A stretch of DNA of 5,432 nucleotides from Nautiliaceae bacterium (GTDB lineage: Bacteria; Campylobacterota; Campylobacteria; Campylobacterales; Nautiliaceae). The position numbers were made by a program, and so were the translations under genes. Shown here piece after piece: positions 1 to 5,432 of the stretch; position 1 is the first letter of the stretch, and each line of letters begins with the position of its first letter. The notes below the pieces were generated by a model. It ran no database searches. It saw nothing but the letters and a program-made list of their open reading frames with translations, and was not told the origin of the DNA. The stretch is from NCBI GenBank assembly GCA_027062985.1, contig JAMOSR010000101.1:1-5432 (forward strand). Direction: 5' to 3'.

Positions 1-140
1 CTAAAATTCAAATCAATATCCACCGCAATATCAATATCGGAATTTTTAAGATTATCCCCTCTTGCGCGCGAACCGAAAAGATATACCGCTTTTGGATTAT
101 ACTCTTTTAAAATTTCAACTATTTTTTGTATTTTTTCCAT
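1..140 (-). CDS. MNT-type nucleotidyltransferase, N-terminal 46 codons (3' end beyond window)
   Basis: Partial gene, absent from a simple long-ORF scan because the left edge cuts it. The peptide begins MEKIQKIVEILKEY and carries the polymerase-beta-type nucleotidyltransferase signature: GSRARG at residues 23-28, followed by SDIDIAV at 34-40, whose Asp35 and Asp37 are the expected metal-binding pair. This is the minimal MNT fold. Characterised relatives include MntA antitoxins, which transfer AMP to a HEPN RNase toxin (HepT), but other MNT proteins have unknown targets. The ATG at 140 is the only usable start, because the frame is closed by TGA at 155-153. A strong GAGGAG lies 8 nt upstream, inside folC. 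The gene overlaps the folC 3' end by 22 bp, suggesting translational coupling. The family call is firm from the motif. Pairing with a HEPN gene is inference, since the next gene is not visible. Confidence 0.85.
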   Translation of the reverse strand, partial: MEKIQKIVEILKEYNPKAVYLFGSRARGDNLKNSDIDIAVDIDLNF

Positions 141-1252
141 TTTAAAAACTCCTCAACCACACTGAAACTTCCAAAAACAAGCATAGGCTTTTCAATTTTT
201 TTAAATTCTTCTACTTCAATTTCCAGCTCATTTGCCGCTTTTTTTATTCTCTCTTTATCTTCTATCCGGTCGTTTTTTACATCTATTAAATAAAGTTTAT
301 TGATTTTAGGCTTTAAAATTTTTAAAATCTCTTTATAATCTTTATCTGCATATGTGTTATACACAAGATTTACTTTTTTTGGAAGGTTTTTTACAATCTC
401 CCTTGCGGCTAAAGGGTTATGCCCTACATCTATCCACAAATTTTTTTCAATCTCTTCAAACCTTCCGGGAAGTTTCAAATCCTCTAAATCATTTATCCTA
501 AAAGGTATTCTTTCTTTTTTTAAAAAACTCATAGCCAGTAAATAATTCGAAAATAAAAATGAAGCGAATTTAAAGCCGACTCTTAACTCTTTAATCTCTT
601 CAACTTCAAAAAAATCAAGATAACTATAAATCTTTTTACCCTCACATCTTTTTTCAAAAATTACATCTTCAATATTATGAATTTGCTTTCCGATAATTGC
701 TTCATTTTCAATAGAATTTAACTTTGTCGTGGCTATCTCTTTTATTGAATTCCCAAGAAAATTTTCATGATCCCTGTCAATAGTAGTTATTAACGAGATT
801 TTTTTATCAAAAACATTTGTAGAATCAAACTCTCCCCCAAGCCCGGCTTCTAAAATTACAAAATCAAGCCCCTCAAATGCTAAAGCGGCAAGAAAAGTCG
901 TATATTCAAAATAACTAAGCGAATTTATCACATCTTTTGGAAGAAGTTTTTGAAGTTTTTGATGAATTTTTTCCAACTCTTCATCGCTTATATCACTGCC
1001 GTTTATCCATATTCTTTCATTAAATTTTAAGATATGAGGAGAGGTATAATGCCCGACACTATAACCTCTTTTTAAAAGCGTATGAGCTAAAAATCTTCCC
1101 GTAGAACCTTTTCCGTTAGTCCCTACAATATGAATTACAGGAGGTATTTTTATTTTATCTTTTATTAAACTATACGCTCTTGGCATTCTAAAAATATCGA
1201 TTTCTTTATAAAAAAGAGGTTTTTTTTCTAAAAATTCATTTACACTCATCAT
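119..1252 (-). CDS. folC: Bifunctional dihydrofolate synthase / folylpolyglutamate synthase
   Basis: Mur-ligase-family enzyme of the cytoplasm. It adds glutamate to dihydropteroate (dihydrofolate synthase) and further glutamates to reduced folates, using ATP. Taking the start at 1252 (377 aa), the visible motifs are: ATP P-loop GTNGKGST at 44-51; TSPH at 70-73; the GLGG block with DSTN at 137-146; RDH with the Mg-region His162; PGRFE at 262-266; DVGHNP in the C-terminal domain at 274-279; ADKD at 302-305; and a terminal GSFSVVEEFL. The frame is open back to an ATG at 1303. However, the family N-terminus begins near MSVNEFLEKKPLFYKEID, and an AAGG lies 9 nt before the ATG at 1252; the adjacent ATG at 1249 is also possible. 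The gene overlaps the 3' end of the diguanylate cyclase by 17 bp and is itself overlapped by the nucleotidyltransferase gene. Some motif residues differ from textbook FolC (see findings), but the overall assignment is secure. Confidence 0.94.
   Translation of the reverse strand: MMSVNEFLEKKPLFYKEIDIFRMPRAYSLIKDKIKIPPVIHIVGTNGKGSTGRFLAHTLLKRGYSVGHYTSPHILKFNERIWINGSDISDEELEKIHQKLQKLLPKDVINSLSYFEYTTFLAALAFEGLDFVILEAGLGGEFDSTNVFDKKISLITTIDRDHENFLGNSIKEIATTKLNSIENEAIIGKQIHNIEDVIFEKRCEGKKIYSYLDFFEVEEIKELRVGFKFASFLFSNYLLAMSFLKKERIPFRINDLEDLKLPGRFEEIEKNLWIDVGHNPLAAREIVKNLPKKVNLVYNTYADKDYKEILKILKPKINKLYLIDVKNDRIEDKERIKKAANELEIEVEEFKKIEKPMLVFGSFSVVEEFLKWKKYKK
149..154 (-). promoter_or_regulatory. Ribosome binding site of the MNT nucleotidyltransferase
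   Basis: GAGGAG read on the minus strand, 8 nt before the ATG at 140 and inside the folC coding region. It is the strongest Shine-Dalgarno sequence in the window. It supports real expression of the short truncated frame and fixes its start. Confidence 0.75.
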
Positions 1253-2777
1253 CTGCACAAACCTTGTTTCTTCCATTTTTTTTAGCAAGATAAAGTCTCT
1301 CATCAGCTTTTTTCAAAAGCTCTTCTTGAGAATTAACCTCATCTCTAGTTGCAACTCCACCCGATACAGTTACATTAATACGGGTATTTTTATACATAAA
1401 CTTTGCTTTTTGGACAATTTCTCTTAATTTTTCGGCAAATCTATACGCCCCCTCTTTATTGGTGTTTGGCAAAATTGCTACAAACTCCTCTCCTCCAAAG
1501 CGCCCTATCATATCAACATCCCTTGCATATCGTCTAAATAAAAGTCCAAGTGTTTTTAAAATAACATCTCCCGCATCGTGTCCGTAGGTATCATTTATAT
1601 TTTTAAAATGGTCTATATCAAAAAATACCACAGAATAGATTGTTCCATATCTTTTAAAAGAGCTCTCCTGTCTTTTAAGCTCTTCCATTATTGCTTTTTT
1701 ATTGGCTATATTGGTTAAAAAGTCTGTTTTAATTTCACGGGATAGTTTTTTGACTTTTTTTTCAAGTTCTTTAATTTTTTGTTTTAACCTTTCAACCTCT
1801 TCATCTTCTTTTTTCACATCTTTTGAAAATTCATCAATCTCTTTATCAAGAGAAGTTGCTATTTTTAAAAGTTTCTCTTTTATAGACTCAAAATCTTCAG
1901 ATTCTTCAAACCGCCAGTTTTCAAGTTCGTTTTTAATATCTTTAATTTCCTTAGCACTTCCATCTGTTTTTTGAAGAATCCTTAAAATCTTAATAGATAA
2001 TCTCTCAGCAATTTTATCAAGGTCTTTTAATTTTCTTTTAAGTTCGTCTTTATCAAGTTTAATTCTTTTATCTGTCAAAATTTTTAAATCTTCTGCAAAA
2101 GCGGGAGTTAGAATAATATCAGGATTTTCTTTTAACTGTCTTTTAAGCGCAGCTACCTCATCACTCATAAAAGGGGCATAACTTGGTGTCAAAGTATAAA
2201 TAATACTCTCAATCAAATGAGACAAATCAGGACCCTCATCAAGTTTTTTCATTAAAGCCTCAATAACCTCTAAAGCATCTTCACTTTTTATTCCGGCATA
2301 CGCAGCCCCACGTCTTACAACAGAAGCATCAAAAGTATCTAAAAACTCTATCCATTCACTCCTTAATCTCTCCCACTCTTCTTTGCTCATATAAGGCTTA
2401 ATAAAATCAAGATGTTTTAAGGCAATTTTTTTTGATTTAACAATAGGCAAAACAGCTATAACATCTAAAGCCCGTTTAACATACAAAAAAAGATTATCAA
2501 TTGTCTCTTTTTCTTTGCTTACATCTTCTCTGTTTAAATAGCTTATTAGAAAAATTAAAAATTCGTCTAAGTTTTTTATATTATAACTTCTTGCTAAAGC
2601 CTGATAACGACTGTCAAGTTTTGAGAGATATTTTGCTATTTTATTACAGTCATCAATAATAATGCCGTTTCTTTTTGAAATTTTGCAAAACACCTCTTCA
2701 TACTCTTTTGGAGTAAAAATATAGCCCCTGTCTTTAAAATAACTAAGAGCTTTTTTTGCTATGTCTTTAATTGTCAT
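1236..2777 (-). CDS. Cytoplasmic GGDEF diguanylate cyclase with helical N-terminal domain
   Basis: 513-residue protein predicted to make cyclic di-GMP from two GTP. Residues 1 to about 310 are hydrophilic and helix-rich. They contain no membrane segment and no PAS, GAF or receiver motif that I recognise, so the input signal is unknown. Residues 328-349 form a heptad coiled coil leading into the GGDEF domain (about 352-508). That domain shows DFLTN (start of the fold), FDIDHFK at 386-392 with Mg ligand Asp387, Asn395-Asp396 and YGH for guanine binding, and the active-site GGEEF at 428-432. An intact RxxD inhibitory site (Arg419 to Asp422) lies five residues before it, so both activity and product inhibition are expected. 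An alternative ATG at 2789 would add four residues, but GGGG 6 nt before 2777 favours the shorter form. The gene overlaps lptE by 11 bp upstream and folC by 17 bp downstream, so it is probably cotranscribed with both. The function of the N-terminal region is unassigned. Confidence 0.92.
   Translation of the reverse strand: MTIKDIAKKALSYFKDRGYIFTPKEYEEVFCKISKRNGIIIDDCNKIAKYLSKLDSRYQALARSYNIKNLDEFLIFLISYLNREDVSKEKETIDNLFLYVKRALDVIAVLPIVKSKKIALKHLDFIKPYMSKEEWERLRSEWIEFLDTFDASVVRRGAAYAGIKSEDALEVIEALMKKLDEGPDLSHLIESIIYTLTPSYAPFMSDEVAALKRQLKENPDIILTPAFAEDLKILTDKRIKLDKDELKRKLKDLDKIAERLSIKILRILQKTDGSAKEIKDIKNELENWRFEESEDFESIKEKLLKIATSLDKEIDEFSKDVKKEDEEVERLKQKIKELEKKVKKLSREIKTDFLTNIANKKAIMEELKRQESSFKRYGTIYSVVFFDIDHFKNINDTYGHDAGDVILKTLGLLFRRYARDVDMIGRFGGEEFVAILPNTNKEGAYRFAEKLREIVQKAKFMYKNTRINVTVSGGVATRDEVNSQEELLKKADERLYLAKKNGRNKVCADDECK
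1262..1265 (-). promoter_or_regulatory. Weak ribosome binding site favouring the 1252 start of folC
   Basis: AAGG on the minus strand, 9 nt before the ATG at 1252 and 12 nt before the ATG at 1249, inside the diguanylate cyclase gene. The longer candidate starts at 1303 and 1276 have no comparable purine-rich site, so this motif decides for the shorter protein. Confidence 0.5.
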
Positions 2778-3264
2778 TATTTGCCCCATCTTTTGTTATT
2801 TTTGCAAAAAGTTTATCAAGTGCGTTTATACTTGCCCTTTTATAAGCTTCAAGAGTAATCTGGTCTGTAAGAATAGAACTTGAGCCTATTTTAAAATCAT
2901 ATGTACCGCTTACAACATAATTTCTTTTAATAGAGTTTTTATCAATTACTTCCGCTTTTAAAACCACACTGCTTCTGTATAATACAGGAAGTCCGTTTTC
3001 ATCATAATCAAGAGGATAAATAGAAGAAGAATTCGGGTTTATTACAATAGTTGTATCACAGTTTTGAGTGCATACGTTTTTGTTAAGAATTGTATAAATT
3101 GCATCGTTTAAAGCATCTTTTAAAAAAATAGTCTCTCTTGGCTTTGAAGGGTCTATTTCCACAACCGCTTTTATATTATCGCCTAAAATTTTATTTTGAT
3201 AATAAACACTTGGTTTATACCCGCATCCTAACAATAAAAAAAGAAAAAAAAGAGTTTTTTTCAG
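2767..3264 (-). CDS. lptE: LptE-like LPS-assembly lipoprotein, probable CTG start
   Basis: Predicted outer-membrane lipoprotein of 165 residues. LptE plugs the LptD barrel and helps insert lipopolysaccharide into the outer leaflet. Read from the CTG at 3264, the N-terminus is a compact lipoprotein signal: Lys-Lys, then a Leu/Phe run, then lipobox LLGC with lipidated Cys14, followed by GYKPS, as is usual after the Cys in this family. The remainder is a small, beta-rich, polar domain with an extra Cys pair (Cys65, Cys69) and a helical C-terminus. No ATG or GTG occurs in frame between the leuS stop and the Cys. The first conventional alternative, TTG at 3234, would leave only three residues before the Cys and destroy the signal peptide. 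CTG is preceded at 6 nt by AAAAGGA. Position directly after leuS matches the lipoprotein gene at this locus in Campylobacterota, which I rely on for the LptE name because sequence similarity in this family is low. It overlaps the diguanylate cyclase gene by 11 bp. Confidence 0.75.
   Translation of the reverse strand: MKKTLFFLFLLLGCGYKPSVYYQNKILGDNIKAVVEIDPSKPRETIFLKDALNDAIYTILNKNVCTQNCDTTIVINPNSSSIYPLDYDENGLPVLYRSSVVLKAEVIDKNSIKRNYVVSGTYDFKIGSSSILTDQITLEAYKRASINALDKLFAKITKDGANNDN
2784..2787 (-). promoter_or_regulatory. Candidate ribosome binding site of the diguanylate cyclase
   Basis: GGGG on the minus strand, 6 nt before the ATG at 2777 and inside the last codons of lptE. The alternative ATG at 2789 is preceded only by an A-rich stretch. 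The match to the Shine-Dalgarno consensus is imperfect, so the choice of start is moderate in confidence. Confidence 0.4.
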
Positions 3265-3267
3265 ATT

Positions 3268-5432
3268 TTATCCTTTTACTACAAAATTTATAATTCTTTT
3301 TGGAACAAAAATTTCTTTAACAACCTCTTTTCCTTCAATATACTTTTTAACCGCCTCTTTTGCTTTTTTAAGAGCTTCCTCTTTGCTTATATCAGCAGGC
3401 AGAGAAATCTCAGCCCTTTTTTTACCATTAACTTGGATTGGATAGTTAATTTCATCTTTTTTAAGAGCTTCTTTATCTATTTTAATTTCGCCGAAATTAT
3501 TCCTTCTAAAAAGCTCTTCACTTATTTCGCTGGTAATATGAGGGATAACAGGTTCAAGTACATTCATCAAAATCCAATATCCTTCTGTATAAACATCTTT
3601 ATTGTCGATTTTATTAAGGGCGTTTAGAGCCTCCATACTTGCCGCAATTAAAGTGTTAAAAGCAAAAGTCCTCTCATATGTATCTTTACTTCTTTTTAAG
3701 ACTTCATATACTTTTCTTCTTGCCTCTTTTTCCTCTTTGCTAAGTTTAGAAGTGTCAATTTGTGGAATTTTATCCGTTTTATAACATTTAGCAGCGTTTT
3801 GATAGAGTCTGTTTAAAAATCTGTAAGCCCCCTCAACTCCACTCTCTTTCCATTCAAGCTCAACTTCAGGCGGTGCAGCAAACAGAATAAAAAGTCTTGC
3901 AGTGTCTGCTCCATATTTTTGAACAATATCCTGAGGATTTACCACATTTCCTTTGCTTTTACTCATTTTAGCACCGTCTTTTAAAACCATTCCTTGAGTT
4001 AAAAGCTTTTTAAAAGGTTCATCAACACTCGCATACCCAAGGTCTCTTAGGGCTTTTGTAAAAAATCTTGCATAAAGAAGATGTAAAATAGCGTGTTCTA
4101 TCCCGCCGATATATTCATCAACCTCCATCCAATATTTCTCATCCTCTTTTCTAAATGGAACATCTTTATACTTATGAAAGTCCGTAATATACCTAAACTG
4201 ATACCAGCTGCTTTGAATAAATGTATCCATCGTATCAGTTTCTCTAACAGCATCACCCCCACATTTTGGACATTTTGTATATTTCCAGGTAGGATGCTCT
4301 TCAAGCGGGTTTCCACTTCCTGTAATTTCTACATCATCAGGCAGGGTTATTGGCAAGTTTTCAAGTTTTTCAGGCACTATTCCACAATTCTTACATTTAA
4401 CAAAAGGAATCGGTGCTCCCCAATATCTCTGACGGCTTATCCCCCAGTCTCTAAGACGGTAATTTATCTCTTTTCTTCCAATACCAAGCTCTTCAAATTT
4501 TTTAATAATAGCCTCTTTTGCCTCAGTGTTTTTCATTCCACTAAATTCAGCGCTGTTAATTAAAATACCTTCTCCCGTATAAGCTTTTGTTTTATCAAGC
4601 TCTTCATTTTCAGGTTTAATTACCCATTTAATAGGAAGGTTATATTTTTTTGCAAATTCAAAATCCCTCTCATCATGAGCAGGTACGGCCATAACGGCAC
4701 CTGTTCCATAATCCATCAGTACAAAATTTGCAAGCCATACAGGAACTTTTTCTTTAGTTAAAGGATGAATAACATCAATTCCAAGATATACCCCCTCTTT
4801 TTCCATTGCTTGACGCTCTTTTGGAAGAATTGAGCGGATATGACGTACCTTTTTTTCTGTTTCTTCATCAAAAAGCCCGTTTTCAAGCATATAATCCACA
4901 ATAGGATGTTCTGGTGCAAGGGCTGAGTAGGTTACTCCATAAATTGTATCAGGACGTGTTGTAAATACTTCATATCCGTCAAAAGCATTATTTAGTTTCT
5001 CTTTACTTTCATCTGATAGGTTAAATTTAAATTTAAGCCCGCTTGATTTTCCAATCCAATTTTTTTGCATTGTCAAAACTTTATCAGGCCAGTTACCTTT
5101 TAATTTATTATCAATATCCTCTAAAAGCTCGTCTGCATACTTTGTAATTTTAATATACCACCCTGGAAGCTCTTTAATTTCAATTTCATTATCGCATCTC
5201 CAACATTTCCCATCTTCAACCTGCTCATTTGCCAAAACCGTATGACAATGCTCACACCAGTTTACTTTTTGAGTCCTTCTCTCAAGCAGCCCATTTTCAT
5301 ACATTTTAATCAAAAACTCCTGGTCCCAACGGGTATAATCAGGGTCTGATGTAGCAAATTCACGGGTTTTTGAAAAAGAAAGACCAAGTCTAAAAAGTTC
5401 ATCTCTCATCTCTGCAATATTTTTATAAGTCC
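3268..5432 (-). CDS. leuS: Leucyl-tRNA synthetase, 5' end beyond window
   Basis: Class Ia synthetase that charges tRNA-Leu and edits misacylated products in the cytoplasm. The frame stays open to the right edge. Its first complete codons read TYKNIAEMRDEL, which aligns with the E. coli enzyme at about residue 95, so roughly 95 residues including the HIGH motif are missing; the ATG at 5409 is internal. Numbering from the first complete codon (720 residues visible): a Cys pair cluster at 59/62 and 76/79; CP1 editing domain with TTRPDT at 157-162 and the conserved HDERD with Asp253; DWGISRQRYWGAPIP at 328-342; a second CxxC pair set at 346/349 and 387/390; SSWYQFRY near 407-414; KMSKS at 488-492; anticodon-binding helices; and a C-terminal domain with QVNGKKRA. 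The leucine-specific insert present before KMSKS in E. coli is absent, giving an expected full length near 815. Terminated by TAA, 3 nt before lptE. Confidence 0.98.
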   Translation of the reverse strand, partial: TYKNIAEMRDELFRLGLSFSKTREFATSDPDYTRWDQEFLIKMYENGLLERRTQKVNWCEHCHTVLANEQVEDGKCWRCDNEIEIKELPGWYIKITKYADELLEDIDNKLKGNWPDKVLTMQKNWIGKSSGLKFKFNLSDESKEKLNNAFDGYEVFTTRPDTIYGVTYSALAPEHPIVDYMLENGLFDEETEKKVRHIRSILPKERQAMEKEGVYLGIDVIHPLTKEKVPVWLANFVLMDYGTGAVMAVPAHDERDFEFAKKYNLPIKWVIKPENEELDKTKAYTGEGILINSAEFSGMKNTEAKEAIIKKFEELGIGRKEINYRLRDWGISRQRYWGAPIPFVKCKNCGIVPEKLENLPITLPDDVEITGSGNPLEEHPTWKYTKCPKCGGDAVRETDTMDTFIQSSWYQFRYITDFHKYKDVPFRKEDEKYWMEVDEYIGGIEHAILHLLYARFFTKALRDLGYASVDEPFKKLLTQGMVLKDGAKMSKSKGNVVNPQDIVQKYGADTARLFILFAAPPEVELEWKESGVEGAYRFLNRLYQNAAKCYKTDKIPQIDTSKLSKEEKEARRKVYEVLKRSKDTYERTFAFNTLIAASMEALNALNKIDNKDVYTEGYWILMNVLEPVIPHITSEISEELFRRNNFGEIKIDKEALKKDEINYPIQVNGKKRAEISLPADISKEEALKKAKEAVKKYIEGKEVVKEIFVPKRIINFVVKG
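3271..3277 (-). promoter_or_regulatory. Ribosome binding site of lptE, formed by the leuS 3' end
   Basis: AAAAGGA on the minus strand, made from the last Lys and Gly codons of leuS, 6 nt before the CTG at 3264. It is far too distant (36 nt) to serve the TTG at 3234. Its position is the main support for CTG initiation and for coupling of lptE translation to leuS termination. Confidence 0.65.

Noticed and set aside
1253..1303. Longer folC starts at ATG 1303 or ATG 1276
   Set aside because: They would add 17 or 8 residues unlike the family N-terminus, lie deeper in the cyclase gene and lack a ribosome binding site; the ATG at 1252 has AAGG upstream and fits the family start.
1305..1321. Perfect 7-bp inverted repeat with a 3-nt loop (AGCTTTT / AAAAGCT)
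   Set aside because: It is AT-rich and so a weak stem, has no following U-tract, and sits inside the well-conserved GGDEF C-terminal codons. Not a credible terminator.
1702..1974. 90-codon plus-strand frame rich in Ser and Phe opposite the diguanylate cyclase
   Set aside because: The Ser/Phe composition is the expected antisense reading of Lys/Glu-rich helical codons. No independent evidence of a gene.
2778..2789. Start of the diguanylate cyclase at ATG 2789
   Set aside because: Possible, but preceded only by A-rich sequence. The ATG at 2777 has GGGG at 6 nt spacing and a more natural N-terminus (MTIKDIAKKAL). The difference is four residues.
4098..4316. 72-codon minus-strand frame within leuS
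   Set aside because: It is an out-of-frame reading inside the conserved LeuRS catalytic core.
4093..4563. 156-codon open frame on the plus strand opposite leuS
   Set aside because: It lies wholly antisense to conserved LeuRS sequence and its translation resembles no protein; it has no ribosome binding site or neighbouring context. It is a shadow of the leuS codon use.
5407..5409. ATG at 5409 as the leuS start
   Set aside because: The frame continues upstream with TYKNIAE, which matches conserved LeuRS sequence, so this Met is internal and the gene is cut by the window edge.

Overview
The window (about 30% G+C by eye) holds one tightly packed minus-strand gene cluster. In transcription order, right to left, it contains the 3' nine-tenths of leuS, an lptE-type outer-membrane lipoprotein gene, a cytoplasmic GGDEF diguanylate cyclase, folC, and the first 46 codons of a small MNT-type nucleotidyltransferase that runs off the left edge. 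The adjacency leuS - lptE-like lipoprotein - (variable gene) - folC is, from memory, a Campylobacterota (Epsilonproteobacteria) arrangement seen in Campylobacter and Helicobacter. The AT-rich codon use, very Lys/Glu-rich proteins and short LeuRS without the leucine-specific insert agree with that. A thermophilic or vent lineage such as Nautiliales is plausible, but this is inference.

Layout: leuS (5432 to 3268) ends 3 nt before the probable CTG start of lptE (3264 to 2767). The diguanylate cyclase (2777 to 1236) overlaps lptE by 11 bp. folC (1252 to 119) overlaps the cyclase by 17 bp. The nucleotidyltransferase (140 to beyond 1) overlaps folC by 22 bp. No intergenic space exceeds 3 nt, and I see no internal terminator or convincing internal promoter, so the cluster is most simply one operon with translational coupling. 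No stretch of 300 bases lacks a gene, and the plus strand carries only antisense shadow frames. I see no RNA genes, mobile elements, CRISPR arrays or long repeats.

The products are housekeeping (leucyl-tRNA synthesis, LPS export to the outer membrane, folate polyglutamylation) with two regulatory or accessory proteins inserted: a c-di-GMP synthase with intact active-site and product-inhibition motifs, and a GSRARG-type nucleotidyltransferase of the kind often paired with HEPN toxins. The most notable local feature is the lptE start. The lipoprotein signal peptide can only be made whole by initiating at a CTG codon, which sits 6 nt downstream of a good Shine-Dalgarno sequence formed by the last codons of leuS. 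I found no clear evidence for an undescribed multi-gene system within these 5.4 kb; the downstream partner of the nucleotidyltransferase lies outside the window.
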